A DNA stretch of 64,000 nucleotides from the NCBI GenBank assembly GCA_033032865.1, contig JAWHQI010000013.1, positions 3,472,001 to 3,536,000 on the forward strand, in the 5' to 3' direction. How positions within the stretch are numbered: position 1 is the first letter of the stretch; the number at the start of each line of letters is the position of its first letter. Positions 10,231 through 21,649 of this stretch are shown piece after piece. Origin of the DNA: Dactylorhiza incarnata. Taxonomy: Eukaryota > Streptophyta > Magnoliopsida > Asparagales > Orchidaceae. The position numbers were made by a program, and so were the translations under genes. The notes under the pieces are model-generated. The model was given only the letters and a program-made list of their open reading frames with translations. It was not told the DNA's origin and ran no database searches.

Positions 10231-13200
10231 TGTCACAACCCGTATTTTCCCAAAATAAATTATATTATCAGAGCGAAGGGGAAAACACGCGTCATGATGC
10301 CACGTCCAGTAGGGGAAAACTACAGACATTCAGGCGAGCACTCAAACGAACATTTTCTTTTACAAAAAGGTATGAATTAAGTAAAAGGATTATCTTTTAA
10401 GATTCATTTCATTTGGGTTAGGAGACCGTGTCCCTCGGCCCTGCGGTTTACCAAGCCGCACTTTATAAAAGACATACGTACACAGTGGAAGGAAAATAGG
10501 TTTACTTTATTCCTAACGGCGCTGAAGACCAGAGACGTCTCCAGAGCGATTGCCGTTCTAAATTTAGTACATAATAAATAAGTATCATTTTACTTTGGTT
10601 TACGTTTTGCAAGTATGTGGTACTTAATAGTAATGCGACAAACAGTTATAAGAACAAATTTTTATCTGCTAAAAGAACTGCATTAATATTCAGCAAAATA
10701 GGCTTTTCCCAGAGTGTACGAATACAAAATAACTAAGTAGCAATAAAGGAAGCTAGCAGCAGCATCAGCAAGTGAACCAAGCAAAAGCCGTACGGGCGTC
10801 AACAACTGACACGAACCCGCAGGAAAAGAGTCAACAGCCAAAATAAACGCTACAACAAGAGAAACTGAATCCTTACCTAATAGGGAGGAAAGCCCTCCAC
10901 CCGAGAAACTAAACAACCCTGCTCTACAACCTGCGGAAGCTACGAACCTGAACCTGAGGCATCCATAAGAAAAGAATGCCTCAGCCCAAAGGGTGCAAGA
11001 AAATAGCATAGTTAAAAGTAAGAGCAGGTGAAGTAACAAGTGACATATCCAAGCTGAAAGGGGTATATAAATACATATATATATACATATACCCATATAT
11101 ATATAACTATATATATACGCTTATATAAAGATTTCAGTAATAGAAGGTTAGGAAGATACCGCATAGAACCAGCCCGATAAGCAAGAGCATGACTAAACTT
11201 GGCATATAATGCAAAAATGGACCAGTGGTGGCGGACCCAAAACAATGTCACTATCCACCCACATAAAGGGGATGTTCAAAACGAACCAGTGTGGCGGACC
11301 CAAATAATGTCACTAACCACGCACATAAAGGGGATGTTCACCCCAAATAAAAAGGCGCCGTGGTGGTGGTCTCATCGCCCTACCAACCACTATTAACAGA
11401 ACTATGATGGGGGACCCCATCGTTCCCTATATCCATCATTCCAGTGCAAACAAGTCCATCAATATTTAGCCAAGTAAATATGCAGAATTAGCCAAGTAAA
11501 CATGATCTGGAACAAAATCAACCAGAATAAACCATCAAGGATTAGCACAGGATCGGAACAAAGCTAAACATATAGCAGCTAGCATATAAAAGAGGGATAG
11601 AAGGATTCACCCAACAATATCAGCTAGCATATAATAAAACAGGGCCAATTAAGTGTACCGAGGAGTTAGCAAATAGAATCACCGTAATATTGATCATTTC
11701 TAGCTACTTGAATCGAAGCACGCAAAATTAGTTTGCAAGGAATGAAACCCAACAAGAGTGAAGCAAAGCAGCCCCTTAGGAAAAGCATAGCAGCAGCCCG
11801 ACTAAAGCCATCTGCAGCAGAACAACAGCAACAGCACAACACAACAAAACAGAGAAGAACCAAAGGCAGCAACCCCCATTAATTAGCAAAGAAAAGGCAA
11901 CACCCCCACTAAATTAGCAAGGAAAAGGCAACACCTCCACTAAATTAGCAAGGAAAAGGCAACACCCCCACTAAATTAGCAAGGAAAAGGAAGCACCCCC
12001 ACTCAACAGGTATTGCAAAAGCAGCCCCCAACAATATAGTATGAAAACAGCCCCCCAATTAACTGGTATTGTAAAAGCAGCCCCCAATATAGAGATTTAA
12101 AGTTTTAAACTCCCAATTTATCAAACTTGGCAGCCCATAGGTAAAGAACATAGCGACAGCCCTTGATTAGACAAGGAATAAGATGTAGCCCCCCAACCAA
12201 AAAGGCAAGCATAACAGCAGCAAACAAACAGCAGCAGAACAACAGCAGCAGCCCATATGTATATGAAAGAAATCAACTGATCGAGCATAGCAGCCCAAAC
12301 CAAGCAAAATAAAACCCCCTACTGATTGAGTGTAGCGGCCCAAAGAGGTTAACACCCATATAGAACAAAGCATAGCAGCAGAAGATCAAACAAGGAAACC
12401 TCATAGCAGCAGAATGATTTAAATCCAACCCACGGCAGCGGCATCCATAGCAACAAGGAAATAAGAAATTTCCTAAATTCACAAGTATGGCAGCAGCAAA
12501 ATCAACAAGAAAAATAAAATAAAATTGAATGAATCTAACCTAAAGCAGCGGCCCCAAATTAACCCGACCAAGATGGAGATATAGCAGCAGAAAGAGAAGA
12601 AGAAAAAAAAATCATAAACAGCAGCCTCCCTCGACCAGGAGCAGCAATAAGGCGAAACGACTAAGCAGCCGCCAAGGTAAAACCAGCACGAGGTGTATGA
12701 ATCATAAGCCCTTACTAACAGAGAATAAAGGGGGAAGAAGAGGAGGCGGTTTTCTTTCCTGAATTAGGAGCCGACACAACTTGCCGAAGCGAAGACCACG
12801 GCCGGGAGGTCTCACCACCACCACCGAAGCTAACAGGGGTCCTCCCCAACCCCTCTCCGACGACGAAACAAGCCTCAAGCGACCTTGAACCACCCTACCT
12901 CGACGGCTCCGGCGCCTCGCGACACCCGCCGACGGAAACCCTAGCTCGCCTCTATCGCCCTCTCGACGAAACCTGAGCCATCGGGGAAGGGGAAATAGAA
13001 CTGAAGGCTTTTCTTCCCACTCTCCATCATATATACAACTTATATGCATTAATATTAAAAGGATTTTCTTTTGACAGGATTTATACACGCCTCACAGTAG
13101 GGAGCCATCATAAAAATCTCTATTTATAATTTGTATGCCTACAACTTGAACACATATATGTATATATATATACACAAACTTTTATGTACACCTTTATACA

Positions 13201-13608
13201 TACACATATATATATCATGTATATTTATAACTTTTATATAATCCTTTATACAAATACATATATATATATAATTATATATTTACCTACCTACATATAAACC
13301 TTGCCATGTGAATCTTCATGATTGTATATGTTTGCCTATACGTGCATAAAACTTCATACATGCACACTCACACACACACACACGTATATATATATATATA
13401 TACACCTATCTGTATGAGCCTTTATACATATATATATGTCTGCATATATGACTCAACCTAGAATTAACTCGCCGGACGACGACGACGACGCTTTCGAAAT
13501 GGTAACGCCCCCCTCACATCGACACACGCAAGGGCAACTTTCATATTTAGACTATCAACGCTACCACAGCCCTACTTAGAAGACTAAGAAAAATCCTGGG
13601 GCATTACA
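10231..13608 (-). repeat. Left (3') LTR of E5, 3378 bp
   Basis: It reads TGTCACAACCCG...GGGGCATTACA on the plus strand. It contains a pair of direct repeats of about 55 bp (about 11230-11345, GGCGGACCCAAA...AAGGGGATGTTC), a tandem array at 11876-12004, AT/TA microsatellites (11065-11125 and 13140-13450) and CAGCAG-rich stretches. It differs from the right LTR by scattered substitutions and by 37 bp at 13459-13495 absent from the other copy. Hydrophobic open frames here are not genes. Confidence 0.92.
11876..12004. repeat. Tandem repeat of about 31 bp in the E5 LTR
   Basis: About four copies built on AAATTAGCAAGGAAAAGGCA followed by ACACCCCCACT. The equivalent array in the right LTR is at about 19500-19625. 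Confidence 0.85.
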
Positions 13609-13621
13609 ACCACCCCTCCTA
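13609..13621 (-). other. Polypurine tract of E5
   Basis: Read on the minus strand this is AGGAGGGGTGGT, purine-rich and directly abutting the 3' LTR. It is the expected plus-strand primer. Confidence 0.75.
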
Positions 13622-13724
13622 ACAAAAAGTTTTGGCCCGAAACTTTGCAGTGACAATTTAAAACAAGGGAAGCATGAAAAAGAAAGAAAAACTCAGGAGA
13701 CGAAAACTCACCGGGGAATCTAGT

Positions 13725-14880
13725 CGAAAAGATGAGGATAGGACTCCTTCATAGCTGACTCTAGCTCCCAGGTCGCACCCCGAACGTCCTGATTGCCCCA
13801 GAGAACTTTCACCATAGGAATGGTCTTCCGCCGCAACACCCGATCCTGCCTTTCCCAAAATGCGAACAGGCTATTCCACAAACGACAGATTGGGCTGCAG
13901 CACTGGCATGGAATCCAGAACATGGTGATCGCTGCGGACGCACTTCCGCAGCTGGCTCACATGGAAAACGTCGTGCACGCCGGGGAAAGAGGCAAGTAAC
14001 GACAACCTATAAGCAGCAGTCCTGATGCGCTCGACGATCTCAAATGGGCCAACATATCTGGGGTCCAGCTTGTGGCTCTTTCCAAACCTCTTGACGCCTG
14101 CCATCGAGGACACCTTAAGGAACACCATGTCCCCCACTGCAAACTCTAGACCGCTCCTACGCCGGTTTGCGTACTTCTCATAGCGCTCTTGAGCTACCCG
14201 GAGCTTCTCACGGATCTGCGTCACCGCAAAGCTCATCTCTTCCAAAGCCTCAGGACCCAGAATAGGCCTCTTGCCCACTTCAGCCCAGAACAGAGGAGTT
14301 CGACATCGCCTCCCATACAGCGCCTCAAACGGAGCCATCTGCAAGCTCTCCTGGTAGCTATTGTTGTACGCGGACTCCATGAGTCCAAGGCGTTCATCCC
14401 AGCTCCTCCATGCTCTAGAATGTAGCACCGAATCATATCCTCCACGATCTGATTAACCCTCTCTGTCTGCCCATTCGTCTGCGGATGATAAGCTGTAGAA
14501 TACCTGAGATCGGTGCCCAAATCCCCTTGCAGACTCTGCCAAAAATTGGAAGTGTACCTGGAATCACGATCCGACACTATGCACGCGGGCAGCCCATGCA
14601 GTCTAATGACCTCTTGCACATACAGAGACTTAATCTTCTCCATAGAATAACCAGTCTTGTACGGAACGAAATGAGCACACTTGGTCAACCTGTCCACGAT
14701 GACCCACACTGCATCATGCCCCCGCGGGGATCTCGGCAATCCAGTAATGAAGTCCATGGGGATGCTCTCCCACTTCCACAAGGGAATGTCCAACTGCGTC
14801 AACTTGACCCCGGGCCTCCTGTGATTCGCCTTGACGCGCTGACAAGTGTAACACTGCGCTACGAACCTCGCAATATCGCC
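13725..14880 (-). pseudogene. E5 integrase core and C-terminal chromodomain (frameshifted)
   Basis: Integrase inserts element cDNA into DNA. After the RNase H frame a TAG at 14881-14886 interrupts the zinc-binding part (IVWWSGM then stop), followed in frame by CYTC, the second half of the HHCC finger. The catalytic core shows D in MDFITGLPRS, D in SDRDSRYTS and E in NGQTERVNQ. A frameshift near 14420 moves the reading to the frame containing the core end MESAYNNSYQES and the GPFEIVERI block. A further shift leads to a chromodomain-like segment (13851-13725, RKTIPMVKVLW and ATWELESAM), which in chromoviruses directs integration to heterochromatin. The aromatic cage appears incomplete. Confidence 0.85.
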
Positions 14881-16470
14881 CTACATGCCCGACCACCACA
14901 CGATCTGCTTCAAATCGCGATATATCTTCGTAGAGCCAGGATGATAAGATAGGCTGGGGTCGTGAGCCTCCTCACAAATCTTCACTCGAATCTCCTCTAC
15001 AACGGGTATGCAAAGCCTACCCCGGTATCTCAAGGTACCATCAACATCAATCGAGAATTCCGGCAACTCACCACTCCCAGCTCTGCTCCGGAGGTGCTGC
15101 AAATCCCGATCATCCTTTTGGTTTGACCTCGCCAAAACAATCCAGGATGGCTCCTCGACCTCCAAACTAGACGGACCACCACTGGGCTTCACCGCGATAG
15201 TCATAAGAAAGAACTCCTCCACCAGGGACTGCACAGAGAGTCCGAAAATAGAAGCTGACTTCCTGCTCAGGGCATCCGCCACTACATTTGCTTTGTCGGG
15301 GTGGTAGAGAATCTCCACATCAAAATCAGCCACGTACTCCATCCACCGACGCTGGCGCAAGTTCAGCTCGCGCTGGGAAAATACGTAAATCAGGCTCTTG
15401 TGATCTGAGTAGATCTTGCACTCCACCCCATACAAGAGATGCCTCCACAACTTCAAGGCATAGATCACCGCAGCAAACTCCAAATCATGCGACGGGTAGT
15501 TCTGCTCATGTAACTTTAGTTGCCGCGACCCGTACGCAATGACCTTGCCCTCCTGCATGAGGATGCAACCAAGGCCTAACAGCGAAGCATCGACGTAAAC
15601 CTGAAACTCCACTCCCTCAACCGGGAGAGCCAAAACCGGTGCGGAACACAGCCTCCTCTTTAGGTCCTGAAAGGCCTCCTCGCACTGCTCGCTCCAGACG
15701 AAAGCCGCTTCCTTCCGCGTCAACTTGGTCAGAGGAGCTGAAATGCCTAAGAAACCTTCCACGAACCTCCGATAATAACCTGCTAAACCCAGAAAACTAC
15801 GGATCTCCTTCGGCGACGACGGCCTCTTCCAGTCCAAAACAGCAGCGACCTTCGCTGGGTCCACAGAGATGCCACTCTTGCCCACGACGTGACCCAAAAA
15901 TGAAACTTGCGAAAGCCAGAACTCGCATTTGCTCAGCTTGGCATACAGCTGGTGTGTCCTCAAGGTAGACAGCACCAACCGCAGATGCCGAGCATGCTCC
16001 TCCTCGGTCGAAGAATAGACCAGCACATCATCAATAAAAACCACTACAAACTGGTCCAGATAGTCTCGAAATACCCTGTTCATCAGATCCATGAAAGCCG
16101 AGGGTGCATTCGTCAGCCCAAAGGACATGACCAGGAACTCAAAATGTCCATAACGCGACCGGAAAGCAGTTCGCGGAACGTCTGAGTCGCGAATCCTCAA
16201 CTGATGGTAACCGGACCGAATGTCAATCTTCGAGAACACGCAGCTACCCTGCAACTGGTCGAACAAGTCATCAATCCGCGGCAACGGATACCTATTTTTG
16301 ATCGTGAACTTGTTCAACTCTCTGCAATCGATGCAAAGCCTCATCGATCCATCCTTCTTATTTACGAACAGAACTGGCGCACCCCAAGGCGATGAACTCG
16401 GCCTAATAAAACCAAGCTGTAGAAGCTCATCCAACTGAGTGCGCAGCTCCTCCAACTCCCGCGGTGCCAT
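14881..16470 (-). pseudogene. E5 reverse transcriptase and RNase H
   Basis: This 529-codon frame starts within the sequence before RT and reads the complete RT fold: the [25 protein letters not shown] and [12 protein letters not shown] blocks and the catalytic motif FIDDVLVYS. Ty3-type RNase H follows with [27 protein letters not shown] and [12 protein letters not shown], ending [11 protein letters not shown]. The N-terminal zinc-binding stretch of integrase begins near 15040. It is the best preserved part of E5. The preceding protease is in another frame (overlap 16362-16470), so one frameshift separates them. Confidence 0.93.
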
Positions 16471-17075
16471 ACGGTAGGGTGCCTTCGCAATAGGGCAGTC
16501 CCGGGCTCCAAATCTAACACAAACTCTACCTCTCGCTCAGGAGGGAGACCAGGAAGGTTGTCGAGAAAAACGTCCGGGTACTCCCGCACAACAGGAATAT
16601 CTTCAACACAAGGCGACGATGCGCAAGCCGCGAGCAAGACAGAAACAAAACAGACACGACCATCGAACTCCGCCAAGGCCTGAGCACAGACCACTAACAC
16701 AACCGAGGAAGTTTGACGCGGAAAGCCAAACACACTTCTGGGCTGGACATCATCCATCAGAAAATCTAGATGCTTATCCCTGCACTGGATCACAACGTCA
16801 AATCGGGCTAGCCAATCCATGCCCATAATCACGTCAAAATCCCCCAAATCGATCACCTTCAAGTCTGCATAGCCCAAAAAATCCATCCAAAACAATCGGA
16901 CACTGCCTCCCGCACAGATCTAACACCACCGAATCTCCGGACGGGTACTTGACACAAAACGGATCATCAACACGCTCCAAGGCCCAGCGATACCGATCAA
17001 TAACTTCTTGGCCACAAAAGAGTGAGTGGCACCAGAGTCAAAAAGAACAAGCGCCCAACAATCTCGAACCTTAAA
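16362..17075 (-). pseudogene. E5 aspartic protease and linker to RT
   Basis: Near 17040 the minus strand reads LVLFDSGATHSFV, the DSG active site of Ty3-type proteases. A break follows, and then the frame 16895-16362 contains FDVIMGMDWLARFDVVIQC, the conserved ILGMDWL-like second half of the fold, and the [13 protein letters not shown] linker that normally precedes RT. The remaining frame enters RT only after a shift near 16480. The protein would cleave the polyprotein; here it is broken. Confidence 0.85.
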
Positions 17076-17832
17076 CTAGCCTAACAAAGCAGTATAGACA
17101 CATGACATAACAAAGATAGAACGCTGCTATAGCGACTAAATTACCACAGAAAGATTGGACTACAATGAGAACGAGGAAGAACCTGATACAAACAGCCTGC
17201 TAAGACTGGACTCAAACCTCTAGGAAGAGAGGACATACAAATACTTGCTTTTGCTACTGCTTTTTCTCTGGGAAAAGTAAATACATATTATCACGTTATA
17301 CTCAGGATGGTATACCATCCTTTACCTCTCGTGCATCTCTCCCGTATGCATATAAACTTTAAAAATCTTACCTTCAAAATCATGGGTGTACATGTGTCAT
17401 CGTGTAGATCTCTAGCTTGGCACGTGTGCTTATGCAATGTTATGCTATGCATGCAGTGCTATGCAAACTACGAAAAGGCCTTAATGCATGCAATGAGCGG
17501 CGTACACATGCGATCTTATGCATCCCATACTACATATTATCGCATGCAACGAAAAAGAAAATCTAATGGACACGCATGCGACCTACGTTATGCATCCCAT
17601 ACTACATAACAGTCGTATGTTGTCACCTATGAGGATCCATATACAAACACATATTATGCATCCCATACTACATAATATTCCCCGTATACTTCTTTCATGC
17701 TTATGAGTGTAGTGTTCGTGCTTCAGCCGAAATCTACCGATGACCCATCGGTGAGTGTATGCAATGATTAACGATTCTCACTGGATGGTTAACCAGGCCA
17801 ACCAGACCATTTCCAGCAACACGGCTAACCTG
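17076..17832 (-). other. E5 leader without gag
   Basis: Only about 760 bp separate the primer site from protease. No gag ORF, gag homology or zinc knuckle is readable in any minus frame. The stretch is rich in ATGCATGC-like words and repeats of GCATCCCATACTACATA (about 17518-17675). Tekay elements usually have over 1 kb of gag here, so gag has probably been deleted or replaced. Confidence 0.6.
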
Positions 17833-17844
17833 GCTCTGATACCA
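17833..17844 (-). other. Primer-binding site of E5 (initiator tRNA-Met)
   Basis: Minus-strand TGGTATCAGAGC is a perfect 12-base complement to the initiator tRNA-Met 3' end, two bases inside the 5' LTR end at 17847. Confidence 0.92.
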
Positions 17845-17846
17845 AC

Positions 17847-20800
17847 TGTCACAACCCATTTTTTCCCGAAATAAATTATATTATCAGAGCGAAGGGGAAA
17901 ACACGCATCATGATGCCACATCCTGTAGGGGACAACTACAGACATTCAGGCGAGCACTCAAACGAACATTTTCTTTTACAAAAAGGTATGAATTAAGTAA
18001 AAGGATTATCTTTTAAGATTCATTTCATTTGGGTTAGGAGACCATGTCCCTCGGCCCTGTGGTTTACCAAGCCGCACTTTATAAAAGACATACGTACACA
18101 GCGGAAGGAAAATAGGTTTACTTTATTCCTAACGGCGCTGAAGACCAGAGACGTCTCCAGAGCGATTGCCGGTCTAAATTTAGTACATAATAAATAAGTA
18201 TCATTTTACTTTGGTTTACGTTTTGCAAGTATGTGGTACTTAATAGTAATGTGACAAACAGTTATAAGAACAAATTTTTATTTGCTAAAAGAACTGCATT
18301 AATATTCAGCAAAATAGGCTTTTCCCAGAGTGTACGAATACAAAATAACTAAGTAGCAGTAAAGGAAGCTAGCAGCAGCATCAGCAAGTGAACCAAGCAA
18401 AAGCCGTACGGGCGTCAACAACTGACATGAACCCGCAGGAAAAGAGTCAACAGCCAAAAGAAACACTACAACAAGAGAAACTGAATCCTTACCTAATAGG
18501 GAGGAAAGCCCTCCACCCGAGAAACTGAACAACCCTGCTCTAAAACATGCGGCAGTTACGAACCTGAACCTGAGGCATCCATAAGAAAAGAATGCCTCAT
18601 CCCAAAGGGTGCAAGAAAACAGCATAGATAAAAGTAAGAGCAGGAGAAGTAAGAAGTGACATATCCAAGCTGAAAGGGGTATATAAATATATATATATAC
18701 ATATACCCATATATATATATATATAACTATATATATACGCTTATATAAAGATTTCAATAATAGAAGGTTAGGAAGATCCCGCATAGAACCAGCCCGATAA
18801 GCAAGAGCATGACTAAACTTGGCATATAATGCAAAAATGGACCAGTGGTGGCGGACCCAAAACAATGTCACTATCCACCCACATAAAGGGGATGTTCAAA
18901 ACGAACCAGTGTGGCGGACCCAAATAATGTCACTAACCACGCACATAAAGGGGATGTTCACCCCAAATAAAAAGGCGTCGTGGTGGTGGTCTCATCGCCC
19001 TACCAACCACTATTAACAGAACTATGATGGGGGACCCCATCATTCCCTATATTCATCATTCCAGTGCAAACAAGTCCATCAATATTTAGCCAAGTAAATA
19101 TGCAGAATTAGCCAAGTAAACATGATCTGGAACAAAATCAACCAGAATAAACCATCAAGGATTAGCACAGGATCGGAACAAAGCTAAACATATAGCAGCT
19201 AGCATATAAAAGAGGGATAGAAGGATTCACCCAACCATAGCAGCTAGCATATAATAAAACAGGGCCAATTAAGTGTGTCGAGGAGTTAGCAAATAGAATC
19301 ACCGTAATATTGATCATTTCTAGCTACTTGAATCGAAGCTCGCAGAATTAGTTTGCAAGGAATGAAACCCAACAAGAGTGAAGCAAAGCAGCCCCTTAGG
19401 AAAAGCATAGCAGCAGCCCGACTAAAGCCATCTGCAGCAGAACAACAGTAGCAGCACAACACAACAAGAACAGAGAAGAACCAAAGGCAGCAACCCCCAT
19501 TAATTAGCAAAGAAAAGGCAGCACCCCCACTAAATTAGCAAGGAAAAGGAAACAACCCCACTAAATTAGCAAGGAAAAGGCAACACCCCCACTAAATTAG
19601 CAAGGAAAAGGCAGCACCCCCACTCAACAGGTATTGCAAAAGAAGCCCCCAACAATATAGTATGAAAACAGCCCCCCAATTAACTGGTATTGTAAAAGCA
19701 GCCCCCAATATAGAGATTTAAAGTTTAAACTCCCAATTTATCAAACTTGGCAGCCCATAGGTAAAGAACATAGCGACAGCCCTTGATTAGACAAGGAATA
19801 AGATGTAGCCCCCCAACCAAAAAGGCAAGCATAACAGCAGCAAACAAACAACAGCAGAACAACAGCAGCAGCCCATATGTATATGAAAGAAACCAACTGA
19901 TCGAGCATAGCAGCCCAAACCAAGCAAAATAAAAACCCCTACTGATTGAGTGTAGCAGCCCAAAGAGGTTAACACCCATATAGAACAAAGCATAGCAGCA
20001 GAAGATCAAACAAGGAAACCTCATAGCAGCAGAATGATTTAAATCCAACCCACGGCAGCGGCATCCATAGCAACAAGGAAATAAGAAATTTCCTAAATTC
20101 ACAGGTATGGCAGCAGCAAGATCAACAAGAAAAATAAAATAAAATTGAATGAATCTAACCTAAAGCAGCGGCCCCAAATTAACCCGACCAAGATGGAGAT
20201 ATAGCAGCAGAAAGAGAAGAAGAAGAAGAAAAAAAATCATAAACAGCAGCCTCCCTCGACCAGGTGCAGCAATATGGCGAAATGACTAAGCAGCCGCCAA
20301 AGTAAAACAAGCACGAGGTGTATAAATCATAAGCCCTTACTAACAGAGAATAAAGGGGGAAGAAGAGGAGGCGGTTTTCTTGCCTAAATTAGGAGCCGAC
20401 ACAACTTGCCGAAGCGAAGACCACGGCCGGGAGGTCTCACCACCACCACCGAAGCTAACAGGGGTCCTCCCCAACCCCTCTCCGGCAACGAAACATGCCT
20501 CAAGCGACCTTGAACCACCCTACCTCGATGGCTCCGGCGCCTCGCGACACCCGCCGACGGAAACCTAAGCTCGCCTATATCGCCCTCTCGATGAAACCTG
20601 AGCCATCGGGGAAGGGGAAATAGAACTGAAGGCTTTTCTTCCCACTCTCCATCATATATACAACTTATATGCATTAATATTAAAAGAATTTTCGTTTGAC
20701 AGGATTTATACACGCCTCACAGCAGGGAGCCATCATAAAAATCTCTATTTTTAATTTGTATGCCTACAACTTGAACACATATATGTATATATATACACAA

Positions 20801-21186
20801 ACTTTTATATACACCTTTATACATACACATATATATATCATGTATATTTATAACTTTTATATAATCCTTTGTACAAATACATATATATATATAATTATAT
20901 ATTTACCTACCTACATATAAACCTTCCCATGTGAATCTTCATGATTGTATATGTTTGCCTATACGTGCATAAAACTTCATACATGCACACACACACACAC
21001 ACACGTATATATATATACACCTATCCGTATGAGCCTTTATACATATATATATGTCTGCATATATGACTCAACCGAAATGGTAACGCCCCCCTCACATCGA
21101 CACACGCAATGGCAACTTTCATATTTAGACTATCAACGCTACCACAGCCCTACTTAGAAGACTAAGAAAAATCCTGGGGCGTTACA
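17847..21186 (-). repeat. Right (5') LTR of E5, 3340 bp
   Basis: This is a near-copy of 10231-13608. Long stretches are identical, and many differences are C/T or G/A changes at CG sites (for example acacgcg versus acacgca). It lacks the 37 bp found at 13459-13495 of the left copy. High LTR similarity implies a recent insertion relative to E4. Confidence 0.92.
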
Positions 21187-21649
21187 CCTACCGCATGCAA
21201 CAGTCAGTCTTGGAGGCAGCAGGTATATGCTAGTTCTGATTGATGACTTCACTAGATATACTTGGGTATATTTTATGAAGGAGAATTCGGAAGCTCACGC
21301 AAGGTTTGTGGAGTTCAAGGAGCTAGTGGAGGGTCGACTCAACTTGCATATTAAGAAGTTTAGAACTGACAATGGAGGGGAGTTTACCTCCAAAGCGTTC
21401 TTTAACTTCTGCAGGAAGCATGACATCCAGAGAGAGCTCTCTTGTGCTCAAAATCCACAACAGAATGACGCTGCAGAGCGGAAGATCCGTCATCTGACGG
21501 AGACCTACAAATGTTGGCATCAAGCCAAGAGTATCCCAAAGTCTTTCTGGGTAGAGGGAATGTCTTCTGCAACCTATGTCATCAATCAGATGCCTCTCAG
21601 TCCCATCAACATGAAGACCCCTCATGAGATGTGGAAGCAAGGAAGCTAG
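21187..21649 (+). pseudogene. E4 integrase core (continuation after E5)
   Basis: The integrase of E4 resumes after E5, one base out of frame. The DDE residues are visible: D in LVLIDDFTRYTW, D in FRTDNGGEF and E in NDAAERKIRHL. The frame ends abruptly after KTPHEMWKQ. The next recognisable block, LVFIGYDDRKKGWRC, follows within a few bases in another frame, so roughly 50 residues of the integrase C-terminal region are missing. Confidence 0.88.

Larger units (their letters stand above)
10231..21186 (-). mobile_element. Ty3/gypsy chromovirus E5 (Tekay/Del-like), target duplication CCTAC
   Basis: Long LTRs (10231-13608 and 17847-21186) starting TGTCACAACCC and ending GGGGC(A/G)TTACA on the plus strand enclose a minus-strand protease, RT, RNase H, integrase and chromodomain region. 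The 5-bp duplication cctac flanks it (10226-10230 and 21187-21191) inside E4 integrase. LTRs above 3 kb, an initiator tRNA-Met primer site and a C-terminal chromodomain fit the Tekay/Del lineage. No gag is visible. Several frameshifts and one nonsense codon make it non-functional. Being nested in E4, which is nested in E3, it is the youngest of the three. Confidence 0.93.

Noticed and set aside
13140..13450. Possible centromeric or telomeric satellite (TA/CA-rich runs)
   Set aside because: The runs are microsatellites inside the E5 LTR, repeated at the same place in the other LTR (20775-21065). No satellite monomer array is present.
18299..18871. 190-codon hydrophobic minus-strand frame in the right E5 LTR (and its twin near 10683-11251)
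   Set aside because: It spans AT microsatellite and CAG-rich LTR DNA, is shifted or broken in the other LTR copy and has no domain. It is a by-product of composition, not a membrane protein gene.
20696..21157. Tyrosine/isoleucine-rich frames in the right E5 LTR
   Set aside because: They are translations of TATA/CACA microsatellites with no codon-like pattern.
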